Of a stretch of 64,000 nt of DNA, positions 56,121-63,955 are shown one piece after another (position 1 is the first letter of the stretch; each line of letters begins with the position of its first letter). The stretch is taken from contig NZ_RAPR01000001.1 in the NCBI RefSeq assembly GCF_003610235.1, positions 7,192,001-7,256,000 of the forward strand. The letters are read 5' to 3'. The stretch is from Catellatospora citrea (lineage in GTDB: Bacteria > Actinomycetota > Actinomycetes > Mycobacteriales > Micromonosporaceae). The notes under the pieces are model-generated. The model was given only the letters and a program-made list of their open reading frames with translations. It was not told the DNA's origin and did no database searches. A program made the position numbers and the translations under genes.

Positions 56121-58958
56121 ATGAGAAAGATTCCACGGTGGCGGCTGTGGCTCACCGCCACCGCCACCCTCGCCGCGAGCGTTGCGGTGTCCGTCACGGC
56201 GGGCGCGCCCGCCGCCCAGGCCGCGCCGATCCCGGCCGCCGACTACCAGCAGGTGTCGCTGGCCACCGGCTCGGCCGAGCTGGGCGAGCCGATGTCGCTG
56301 GCGGTGCTGCCCAACCGCTCGGTGATGCACACCGCCCGGGACGGCACGATCCGGGTCACCGACGTCAACGGCAACACCAAGCAGGCCGCCAAGCTCTCCG
56401 TCTACACCCATGACGAGGAGGGTCTGCAGGGCATCGCGGTCGACCCGAACTTCGCCACCAACCGCTACATCTGGGTGTACTACTCGCCGCCGCTGAGCAC
56501 CCCCGGCGGCGACGCCCCGGTCACCGGCACCGCCGCGGACTTCGCGCCGTGGAAGGGCCACCTACGGCTGTCCCGGTTCACCCTCAACGCCGACGACACC
56601 GTCAACGTCGGCAGCGAGCGCATCACGCTGCAGGTCGACAACGACCGCGGCCAGTGCTGCCACGTCGGCGGTGACATCGACTTCGACTCCGCCGGCAACC
56701 TGTACCTGACCACCGGCGACGACACGAACCCGTTCGAGTCGGCCGGCTACAGCCCGATCGACGAGCGCACCAACCGCAACCCTCAGTTCGACGCGCAGCG
56801 GTCCTCGGGCAACACCAACGACCTGCGCGGCAAGCTGCTGCGCATCAAGCCGCAGGCCGACGGCAGCTACACCATCCCGTCGGGCAACCTGTTCGCGCCG
56901 GGCACCGCCAACACCCGGCCCGAGATCTACGCGATGGGCTTCCGCAACCCGTTCCGGATGAGCGTGGACAAGGCCACCGGCGTCGTCTACCTCGGCGACT
57001 ACGGCCCGGACGCGGGCACGACCGACGCCAACCGCGGCCCCAACGGGCAGGTCGAGTTCAACCGGATCACCTCGGCGGGCAACTACGGCTGGCCGTACTG
57101 CACCGGGACGAACACCACCAGCGAGACGTACAACGAGTGGAACTTCTCCACCAACACCACCGGCGCGAAGTACAACTGCGCCGGCGGCCCGGCCAACAAC
57201 TCGTTCCGCAACACCGGCCAGGCCACGCTGCCCGCGGCCCGCGCCAGCTGGATCCGCTACGGCGGCGACGCGGGCACCCCGCCGGAGTTCGGCGGCGGCT
57301 CCGAGTCGCCGATGGGCGGCCCGGTGTACCGGTTCAACGCGTCGTCGACCTCGACGGTGAAGTTCCCGCAGTCCATGGACGGGCGCTACTTCGCCGGTGA
57401 GTACGGCCGCCGCTGGATCAAGGCGATCGCGGTCAACGGCGACGGCACGCCCGGGGAGATCTCGGCGTTCCCGTGGACCGGCACCCAGGTCATGGACATG
57501 GCGTTCGGCCCCGACGGGGCGCTGTACGTGCTCGACTACGGCACCGGCTCCAACAACCAGGGGCTGTTCCGGGTCGAGTACATCGGCGGCGGCAACCGCA
57601 GCCCGGTCGCGGTGGCCTCGGCCAACAAGACCTCCGGCCCGAGCCCGCTGACCGTCAACTTCTCCTCGGCGGGCAGCTCCGACCCGGAGGGCGGGGCGCT
57701 GACCTACCTGTGGACGTTCGGCGACGGCACCACGTCGACGGCGGCCAACCCGACCAAGACGTACAACACCAACGGGACGTACACCCCGACCCTGAAGGTC
57801 ACCGACCCGGGCGGCCTGTCCGGCACGGCGAGCCTGGTCGTCACGGTCGGCAACGCCGCCCCGACGATCAACCTGACCACCCCGGGCAACGGCCAGCTGT
57901 TCAACTTCGGTGACACGGTGTCGTTCAACGTCAGCGTCAGTGACCCGGAGGACGGCGCGATCAACTGCGCCCGGGTGACGGTGACGTACTCGCTCGGCCA
58001 CGACAGCCACGCCCACCAGATCACCTCGAAGACGGGCTGCTCGGGCACCATCACCATCCCGGTCGACGGCGAGCACGACGCCGCGGCGAACATCTTCGGC
58101 GTCATCGACGCCAGCTACACCGACAACGGCGGGCTGACCTCGCGCAGCACCCGCACCCTGCAGCCGAAGAAGCGCCAGGGTGAGCACTACGCCACGACCT
58201 CGGGCGTGCAGCCGGCCGACCACGCGGCGGCCGAGGGCGGGCGCACCGCCGGCTTCATCGAGAACAACGACTGGATCGCCTACAACCCGTACATCGTGGG
58301 CAACGCGACCCAGATCAGCGTGCGGGCCTCCTCGGCGGGCGCGGGCGGCACCATCGAGGTGCGCACCGGCTCGGCCACCGGCACCCTGCTCGGCACCGTC
58401 ACCGTGCCGGTGACCGGCAGCTGGGAGACGTTCACCAACGTCACCGCCGCGCTGTCCGGCGCGCCGTCCGGTTCGACCACGCTCTACCTGGTGTTCAAGG
58501 GCGGCGCGGGCAACCTGTTCGACGTCGACTCGTTCACCTTCACCACCGGCGGCACGCCGCCGGCCAACCCGGTGGTCGCGTGGCGGGCCCGGGCCAACAC
58601 CCGGTACGTCACCGCGGCCAACGCCACCACGGCGCTGATCGCCAACTCCACCACCGTCGGCCTCACGCAGCAGTACGACCTGGTCAGCCTGGGCGGCACC
58701 AACTACGCCCTGCGGTCCAAGGCCAACAACATGTTCGTCTGCGCGGAGAACGCCGGTGCGAACCCGCTGCTGGCCAACCGGGCCTCGGCCGGGTCGTGGG
58801 AGACGTTCACGCTCGTCAACAACTCCGACGGCAGTGTCAGCCTGCGTGCGAACGTCAACGGGATGTACGTGGTCGCCGAGAACAACGGGGCCGAGCCGCT
58901 CATCGCCAACCGGGCCGCCATCGGCCCCTGGGAGAAGTTCGACCTCGTCACGCAGTGA
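56121..58958 (+). CDS. Secreted GSDH-type dehydrogenase with PKD, CBM6-like and lectin modules
   Basis: A 945-residue exported protein. Signal peptide ~1-35. GSDH propeller ~42-490: SLAVLPNRSVMHTARDGTIRV, THDEEGLQGIAVDPNFATNRYIWVYYSPP, GQCCHVGGDIDFDSAGNLYLTTGDDTNPF, PIDERTNRNPQFDAQRSSGNTNDLRGKLLRIKPQADGSYTIPSGNLFAPGTANTRPEIYAMGFRNPFR, MDMAFGPDGALYVLDYG. PKD ~492-577. CBM6-like ~680-810 (QGEHYATTSGVQPADHAAAEGGRTAGFIENNDWIAYNPY). Fascin-like beta-trefoil ~815-945, almost the same as that of the GH95-like protein. GGAAGGAAC precedes the ATG. Probably oxidises a sugar or glycan end; the substrate is not evident. Confidence 0.85.
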   Translation: MRKIPRWRLWLTATATLAASVAVSVTAGAPAAQAAPIPAADYQQVSLATGSAELGEPMSLAVLPNRSVMHTARDGTIRVTDVNGNTKQAAKLSVYTHDEEGLQGIAVDPNFATNRYIWVYYSPPLSTPGGDAPVTGTAADFAPWKGHLRLSRFTLNADDTVNVGSERITLQVDNDRGQCCHVGGDIDFDSAGNLYLTTGDDTNPFESAGYSPIDERTNRNPQFDAQRSSGNTNDLRGKLLRIKPQADGSYTIPSGNLFAPGTANTRPEIYAMGFRNPFRMSVDKATGVVYLGDYGPDAGTTDANRGPNGQVEFNRITSAGNYGWPYCTGTNTTSETYNEWNFSTNTTGAKYNCAGGPANNSFRNTGQATLPAARASWIRYGGDAGTPPEFGGGSESPMGGPVYRFNASSTSTVKFPQSMDGRYFAGEYGRRWIKAIAVNGDGTPGEISAFPWTGTQVMDMAFGPDGALYVLDYGTGSNNQGLFRVEYIGGGNRSPVAVASANKTSGPSPLTVNFSSAGSSDPEGGALTYLWTFGDGTTSTAANPTKTYNTNGTYTPTLKVTDPGGLSGTASLVVTVGNAAPTINLTTPGNGQLFNFGDTVSFNVSVSDPEDGAINCARVTVTYSLGHDSHAHQITSKTGCSGTITIPVDGEHDAAANIFGVIDASYTDNGGLTSRSTRTLQPKKRQGEHYATTSGVQPADHAAAEGGRTAGFIENNDWIAYNPYIVGNATQISVRASSAGAGGTIEVRTGSATGTLLGTVTVPVTGSWETFTNVTAALSGAPSGSTTLYLVFKGGAGNLFDVDSFTFTTGGTPPANPVVAWRARANTRYVTAANATTALIANSTTVGLTQQYDLVSLGGTNYALRSKANNMFVCAENAGANPLLANRASAGSWETFTLVNNSDGSVSLRANVNGMYVVAENNGAEPLIANRAAIGPWEKFDLVTQ

Positions 58959-58986
58959 ACCTGATCGACCCGGAAGGGAAAAGATC

Positions 58987-60486
58987 ATGAAACGCATCAG
59001 GCGGACCTGGTCCGTCCTGCTGCCGGCCGTCGGGCTGGCGCTGGCGCTCGCGGGATCACCCGCGGCGTCGGCGCCCCCGCCGGTGGCGGCACCCGTCACC
59101 GCGGCGGCCCAGGCGGCCGCCGCGCCCCTGGCGTCCAACGTGCACATCTTCTACTACTCCTGGTACGGCAGCCCGGCCGTGAACGGCTCCTACCGGCACT
59201 GGCAGCAGGGCGGCTTCACCCCGCCCAACGCGATCGGGGCCAACCTGTACCCGAAGCTCGGCGCGTACGACTCCGGCGACTACGCCGGGGCCGTCAACCA
59301 GCACATGGCCTGGATCGCGCAGGCCGGCGTCGGCGTGATCGTCTACAGCTGGTGGGGACAGAACTCCTACGAGGATCGCCTGGTCCCCGGGGTGCTCAAC
59401 GCCGCCGCCCAGCACGGCATCAAAGTGGCCTGGCACCTGGAGCCCTACACCGGGCGCACCGCCGCCTCGACCGTCGCCGACGTCAACTACCTCAACAGCC
59501 GGTACGGCTCGCATGCGGCGTACTACCGCGACGCCGCGCACGGCAACCGGCCCGCGTTCTACGTGTTCGAGAGCCTGCGCATCACCGACTGGGCCCCGAT
59601 CGCGCCGCTGCGCAGCGGCAACATCATCCTGGCGCAGACCACCGACACCTCGAAGGTGGCCAACTTCGGGGGGATGTACACCTACGACGCGATCGCCGGG
59701 GCGAGCGCGCCGGGGTGGGCCAACGCGAGTGCCTTCTGCAAGGCCAACGGGCTGGTCTGGGCCCCGTCCGTGGGACCCGGCTACATCGACGACCGGGCGG
59801 TGCCCGGCAACACCACCCCGACGCTCGGACGGGACAACGGGGCGACGTACGACCGCGAGTGGGGCAACGCCCTGGCCGCGGCCAACGGCGGCCCGCCGAC
59901 CTGGGTGTCGATCACCTCGTTCAACGAGTGGCACGAGGGCTCGGTCATCGAACCGGCGAGCGCCAGTCCACCGGGCGGTAACGGTTACCAGACCTTCTCG
60001 GGCGCGTACGGCCTCACCGGGACCGCGGCCGAGACGGCGTACCTCACCCGCACCAGGTACTGGGTGGACCGCTACAACCCGCCACCGCCCACGACCTCGA
60101 CCGTGGTGAGCCTGCGCGCGCGGGTCAACAACCGGTACGTGGCGGCGGAGAACGCGGGCGCGGCCCCGCTCATCGCCAACCGCACCGCCGTCGGCCCGTG
60201 GGAGCAGTTCGACCGGGTGGACCTCGGCGGCGGCCTCGTCGCGCTGCGCGCCCGGGTGAACAGCCGGTTCGTGCACGCCGACAACACCGCCCCGCTGATC
60301 GCGAACGCGGCGGCGTCCGGGGCATGGGAGACGTTCCGGGTGGTGGCCAACAGCGACGGCAGCGTCAGCCTGCTGGCCACCGCGAACAACCGGTACGTCT
60401 CGGCCGAGAACGCGGGCGCGGCGGCGCTGGTCGCCAACCGCACCGCCATCGGCGGATGGGAGAGGTTCGACATCATCCCGAGTTGA
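58987..60486 (+). CDS. Secreted GH99-like endo-alpha-mannosidase family protein with lectin module
   Basis: A 499-residue exported protein. Signal peptide ~1-30. Catalytic barrel ~48-362: VHIFYYSWYGSPAVNGSYRHWQQ, LYPKLGAYDSGDYAGAVNQHMAWIAQAGVGVIVYSWWG, GIKVAWHLEPYTGRT, VWAPSVGPGYIDDRAV, WVSITSFNEWHEGSVIEPA. The E-W-H-E motif (Glu314, Glu317) matches the two catalytic Glu of GH99 endo-alpha-1,2-mannosidases and mannanases. Fascin-like beta-trefoil ~372-499 (VVSLRARVNNRYVAAENAGAAPLIAN). GGAAGGG precedes the ATG. Within this cluster it suggests that a mannose-containing glycan (yeast mannan or an N-glycan) is one substrate (inference). Confidence 0.88.
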   Translation: MKRIRRTWSVLLPAVGLALALAGSPAASAPPPVAAPVTAAAQAAAAPLASNVHIFYYSWYGSPAVNGSYRHWQQGGFTPPNAIGANLYPKLGAYDSGDYAGAVNQHMAWIAQAGVGVIVYSWWGQNSYEDRLVPGVLNAAAQHGIKVAWHLEPYTGRTAASTVADVNYLNSRYGSHAAYYRDAAHGNRPAFYVFESLRITDWAPIAPLRSGNIILAQTTDTSKVANFGGMYTYDAIAGASAPGWANASAFCKANGLVWAPSVGPGYIDDRAVPGNTTPTLGRDNGATYDREWGNALAAANGGPPTWVSITSFNEWHEGSVIEPASASPPGGNGYQTFSGAYGLTGTAAETAYLTRTRYWVDRYNPPPPTTSTVVSLRARVNNRYVAAENAGAAPLIANRTAVGPWEQFDRVDLGGGLVALRARVNSRFVHADNTAPLIANAAASGAWETFRVVANSDGSVSLLATANNRYVSAENAGAAALVANRTAIGGWERFDIIPS

Positions 60487-60531
60487 CCCGGTGGACCGGA
60501 CGCTTCGACCCGGTTCGACCACCATCGTGGA

Positions 60532-60570
60532 CTTCGCCGTCGCCGCGGATGTTACGCGGCGGCGGCGAAG
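60532..60570 (+). terminator. Terminator closing the glycosidase cluster
   Basis: A 16-bp stem with one T-G wobble (60532-60547 with 60555-60570) and a seven-base loop, 46 bases past the GH99-like stop. Confidence 0.8.
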
Positions 60571-60579
60571 CCTTGCGTA

Positions 60580-60591
60580 GAAAGCGTTTTC
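60580..60591. promoter_or_regulatory. LacI-type operator-like sequence upstream of ABC transporter
   Basis: GAAAGCGTTTTC, a near-palindrome matching the LacI-family core (AAAGCG-TTT) with one mismatch. It lies about 40-50 bases upstream of the transporter promoter -35. It is similar in type to the site at 26750 but not in sequence. Confidence 0.4.
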
Positions 60592-60630
60592 GGATTTCCG
60601 TGTTCGATCAGTGTCGTTACGGATCAGGGG

Positions 60631-60681
60631 TTGACTGCGGCAACGTGACCGAGTAAACATCTAGGAAATATCCTATAGGAT
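60631..60681 (+). promoter_or_regulatory. ABC transporter promoter with TCCTATAGGA operator, site 3
   Basis: TTGACT (60631-60636), 17 bases, TAAACA (60654-60659) form a strong vegetative promoter. GAAATATCCTATAGGAT (60665-60681) covers the transcription start region; its core at 60671-60680 is the third copy of TCCTATAGGA and the 17-mer equals the reverse complement of site 2. This is the classic position for a repressor that blocks initiation. Confidence 0.75.
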
Positions 60682-60721
60682 TTCGACAGCTCGAAGTGCC
60701 TGACTAGGGAAGGAACTCGGC

Positions 60722-61771
60722 ATGAGGCCGTTTGTTCGACTGGGCTCCACCGTCGGCGTGCTCGCTTTGGTGATCGCGGCGGCGGCCTGCACCAAGAAGG
60801 AAGAGACCCCCGAGGGCGGCGCGACCGCGCTCACGGCGGCGCAGGTCAAGGTGGCGCTGGTTCCCGGCGGCGCGCACCCGTACTTCCAGCCGTGGAAGGA
60901 CGCCGGCGGCAAGGCCAAGACCGACTTCGCCTTCGGCGACGTCACGTTCAATGAGACCGCCGGCTGGGACCAGACCAAGCAGAACGACGTGCTCACCTCG
61001 CTGGCGGCCCAGGGCTACAACGCCTTCGGCATCTTCGGCGTCGCGCCGGAGAGCATCAACTCCACCTTCGAGAACCTCAAGAAGCAGGGCTTCCACGTCG
61101 GCTCGCTGGCGTCGTGCCCGGCGGGCGACAAGAACCTGGCCGACTTCTGCCTGTCCACCGACGTGCAGGAGGCGGCGTACAAGGCGGCGAAGGCGGCCGT
61201 CGACGCCATGGGCGGGCAGGGCAACCTGGTCCACCTGACCGGCAACAAGGTCGACTCGAACACCCAGCGCCGCATCGCGGGCGTGCAGAAGGCCGTCGAC
61301 GAGACCGGCGGCAAGGTCAAGCTGCTGGACACCATCACCGACATCGACAAGGACCTGCAGACCGCGCAGAAGGCTGTCGCCGACCTGCTGGCCGCCAAGG
61401 GCAGCCAGGTCAACGCGATCGTCACCACCGCCTACAACCCGGCCGTGGCCGCGGCGGGCGGCGTCAAGCAGGCCAAGCTGCCGATCAAGGTGATCGCCAT
61501 CGACGACGACCCGACCATCATCGCGGGCATCAAGGCCGGCGAGGTCGCCGCGACCGTGCTGCAGAACCCGGTGGGCCAGGCCTACGTCGGTTCGTACGCA
61601 CTGGTCAAGCTGTCCGAGGGCTGCACCATGGCCACCCCCGGTGTCATCATCGACTCCGGTTCGTTCGTGGTCACCACGGCCAACGTCGCCACCTACGACA
61701 ACGACCGGGCGGCCAAGACCACCTCGCTCAAGTCCGACTTCGACAGCAAGTACCTCACCTGCGCCAAGTAA
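60722..61771 (+). CDS. Sugar ABC transporter substrate-binding lipoprotein (RbsB-like)
   Basis: A 349-residue lipoprotein: signal with lipobox-like AAAAC at Cys23, then a type I periplasmic-binding fold (Peripla_BP_4): VKVALVPGGAHPYFQPWKDAGGKAKTDFAFGDVTFNETAGWDQTKQNDVLTSLAAQGYNAFGIFGVAPESINSTFENLKKQGFHVGSLAS, NLVHLTGNKVDSNTQRRIAGVQKAVDETGGKVKLLDTITDIDKDLQTAQKAVADLL, IKVIAIDDDPTIIAGIKAGEVAATVLQNPVGQAYVG. Relatives bind ribose, galactose, xylose or inositol. Expression is expected from the promoter at 60631 under the TCCTATAGGA operator. A hairpin after the gene should raise its level above that of the permeases. Confidence 0.93.
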   Translation: MRPFVRLGSTVGVLALVIAAAACTKKEETPEGGATALTAAQVKVALVPGGAHPYFQPWKDAGGKAKTDFAFGDVTFNETAGWDQTKQNDVLTSLAAQGYNAFGIFGVAPESINSTFENLKKQGFHVGSLASCPAGDKNLADFCLSTDVQEAAYKAAKAAVDAMGGQGNLVHLTGNKVDSNTQRRIAGVQKAVDETGGKVKLLDTITDIDKDLQTAQKAVADLLAAKGSQVNAIVTTAYNPAVAAAGGVKQAKLPIKVIAIDDDPTIIAGIKAGEVAATVLQNPVGQAYVGSYALVKLSEGCTMATPGVIIDSGSFVVTTANVATYDNDRAAKTTSLKSDFDSKYLTCAK

Positions 61772-61780
61772 GCCGCCGAC

Positions 61781-61809
61781 GGCCGGAGCGGGCGGTATCC
61801 GCTCCGGCC
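61781..61809 (+). terminator. Attenuating hairpin between binding-protein and permease genes
   Basis: GGCCGGAGCGG (61781-61791) pairs perfectly with 61799-61809 around a seven-base loop, ten bases after the stop. Hairpins here commonly protect the binding-protein mRNA or partly terminate. Confidence 0.7.
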
Positions 61810-61892
61810 ACCGGCGACGCGCCCCGGCCCACCCCCACGCGGCCGGGGCGCGTTCGCGCCGATCGCGACGCGCCACACCCCCGGAGAGTGCA

Positions 61893-62942
61893 GTGAAGCA
61901 AGAGGACACCACCACCCCCGAGCAGCCGCGGCCGCCCGCGCGGTTGCCGCTGTGGGCCAACCCCCGCATCGGGCTCGTCGTGCTGCTGATCGCGCTGATC
62001 GCGCTGTTCACCACGCTGCGCCCCGCCTTCCTCAACACCCAGCTGACGCTGGTGCCCATGCAGGCCGACATCAGCGTGTACGCCGTGGTCGGGCTCTCCC
62101 AACTCGCCGTGCTCTCCCTGGGCCACATGAACATGGCCGTGGGCCGCATGGCCGCGATGAGCGCCTTCGCCTCCGGCCTGCTGCACGATCGCCTCGACGC
62201 GCCGCTGATCCTGGCGCTCGCCGGGGGCCTGGCCATGGGCGCGCTGCTCGGCGCGCTGGCCGGGCTCATCATCTCGCGCACCGGTGTGAACTCGTTCGTG
62301 GTCACCCTGGCCCTGGACTTCGCCCTGATCGGCCTGGTCTCGCTGCTCTACGCCAGCTTCACCGACGGCGTGGCCTTCAACGGCCTGCCCGCGGGCATGT
62401 CCTCGCTGCGCACCGACACGTTCGCCGACTACTGCGCCGGTGACGTGTGCGGGCCGGAGATCCCGCTGCTCGCCCCGATCGCGCTCGTCGCGGTCCTCGT
62501 GGTGGGACTGCTGTTCCGGTGGTCCCGGACCGGACGTGAAGTGCTGATGGCCGGCTCCAACGCCAAGGCCGCCGAGCTGTCGGGCATCCCGGTGCGGCTG
62601 CGCACGATCCAGGCGCACGCCCTGTCCGGCCTGCTCGCCGGGCTCGCCGGGTTCCTGCTGTCGGCCAACAACGGCGCCTTCTCCGCGGGCGTCGGCGACG
62701 GCTTCCTGCTGCCGTCGTTCCTCGCCCCGGTGCTCGGCGGCACGCTGCTGGTCGGCGGCGCGGTGAGCGTGCTCGGCACGGTGCTCGGCACCGCCATCAC
62801 CCAGGTCATCTACAAGGGCCTCAACCTGCTGCAGTTCCAGGTCGACGAGCTCAAGCTCTACATCGGGCTGGTGCTGCTGGCCGCGCTGTCGCTGGACCGG
62901 CTGCGCCACGTGCTCGCCGAGCGGCGGGGGGTGCCGGCATGA
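61893..62942 (+). CDS. Sugar ABC transporter permease (RbsC-like) 1
   Basis: A 349-residue membrane protein with about nine hydrophobic segments and the BPD_transp_2 signature: VVGLSQLAVLSLGHMNMAVGRMAAMSAFASGLL (normally ..sGgiDLSvGs), GLIISRTGVNSFVVTLALDFALIGL, REVLMAGSNAKAAELSGIPVRLRTIQAHALSGLLAGLAGFLLSANNGAFSAGVGDGFLLPSFLAPVLGGTLLVGGAVSVLGTVLGTAI. GTG 61893 follows CGGAGAG. It is one of two dissimilar permeases, so the channel is probably a heterodimer. Overlaps the next gene by ATGA. Confidence 0.93.
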   Translation: MKQEDTTTPEQPRPPARLPLWANPRIGLVVLLIALIALFTTLRPAFLNTQLTLVPMQADISVYAVVGLSQLAVLSLGHMNMAVGRMAAMSAFASGLLHDRLDAPLILALAGGLAMGALLGALAGLIISRTGVNSFVVTLALDFALIGLVSLLYASFTDGVAFNGLPAGMSSLRTDTFADYCAGDVCGPEIPLLAPIALVAVLVVGLLFRWSRTGREVLMAGSNAKAAELSGIPVRLRTIQAHALSGLLAGLAGFLLSANNGAFSAGVGDGFLLPSFLAPVLGGTLLVGGAVSVLGTVLGTAITQVIYKGLNLLQFQVDELKLYIGLVLLAALSLDRLRHVLAERRGVPA

Positions 62943-63955
62943 CCAGCACCGTCGAATCCACCCCCACCCGAGCCGCCACCGCGCCCGCCCCGGCCCCGAG
63001 CCGGCTGCGGCGCACCGTGCGCACCTCGGAGTTCACCCTGGTCGCGCTCGCGGTCATCGGCTTCGTCGCGCTGACGCTGACCACCGACGGCAACATGCTG
63101 TCCGCGGGCACCCTGGCCGCGTTCTTCCGCTTCCTCGCCGTACCGATGATCATCGGGTTGGCGCAGATGGTCGTGCTGGCCATCGGCCAGATGAACCTGT
63201 CGGTCGGCGTGCTCACCGGCTTCTGCGCCATGGTCGCCGCCTGGGCCATGCTGGAGGCCGGGCTGCCCGCACCGCTCGCGGTGGCCGGGGCGATGCTGCT
63301 CGGCGCGGCCGTGGGCCTGGGCAACGGGCTGCTGGTCGTGTTCACCAGGATCAACGCGTTCATCGTCACCCTCGCCACCATGACGATCATCGACGGGCTC
63401 CGGTACGGCGTCAACGGCCCCGGCACCTACCAGGACTACTCCGCCGGGCTCGAAGAACTCGGCCAGGCGTCGCTGTTCGGGCTGCCCGTGGTGTTCCTCA
63501 TCGCCTGCGCGGTCGCCGTCATGGTCTGGTTCTTCTTCGCCCGCACGGTGCCCGGCCGGCACCTGCTGGCCAGCGGCGGTAGCCCGTTCGCGGCGCGGCT
63601 GTCGGGCGTGTCCAACGACCGCTCCATCGTGCTCGCGCACGCGCTGTCCGGCCTGCTGGCCGGCGTCGCCGCGGTGCTCACCCTGGCCCAGTCCGGCTCG
63701 GTGAACGCCACCATCGGCGACGACCTGCTGCTGCCCAGCTTCGCCGCGCCGATCATCGGCGGCGTCGCGCTGGCCGGCGGCGTGGTCAGCGTGCTGGGCA
63801 CCAGCCTGGCCGCGTTCATCGTGCGGCTGGTCGACGTGGCCCAGGCCCAGTTCGCCATCAACCGGCGCTGGGTCGATCTCATCGTCGGCGCGGTGGTGCT
63901 CGGCGTGGTGCTGTCCGGGGCGATCCGGACCAAGCTCTCCCGGAGGTCGTCGTGA
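62939..63955 (+). CDS. Sugar ABC transporter permease (RbsC-like) 2
   Basis: A 338-residue membrane protein of the BPD_transp_2 family: MIIGLAQMVVLAIGQMNLSVGVLTGFCAMVAAW, GNGLLVVFTRINAFIVTLATMTIIDGLRYGVNGPGTY, HLLASGGSPFAARLSGVSNDRSIVLAHALSGLLAGVAAVLTLAQSGSVNATIGDDLLLPSFAAPIIGGVALAGGVVSVLGTSLAAFI. IGQMNLSVG is the usual signature loop. The N-terminal ~40 residues are cytoplasmic and Ala/Pro-rich. Coupled to the preceding permease (ATGA) and to the ATPase (GTGA). Confidence 0.93.
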   Translation: MTSTVESTPTRAATAPAPAPSRLRRTVRTSEFTLVALAVIGFVALTLTTDGNMLSAGTLAAFFRFLAVPMIIGLAQMVVLAIGQMNLSVGVLTGFCAMVAAWAMLEAGLPAPLAVAGAMLLGAAVGLGNGLLVVFTRINAFIVTLATMTIIDGLRYGVNGPGTYQDYSAGLEELGQASLFGLPVVFLIACAVAVMVWFFFARTVPGRHLLASGGSPFAARLSGVSNDRSIVLAHALSGLLAGVAAVLTLAQSGSVNATIGDDLLLPSFAAPIIGGVALAGGVVSVLGTSLAAFIVRLVDVAQAQFAINRRWVDLIVGAVVLGVVLSGAIRTKLSRRSS

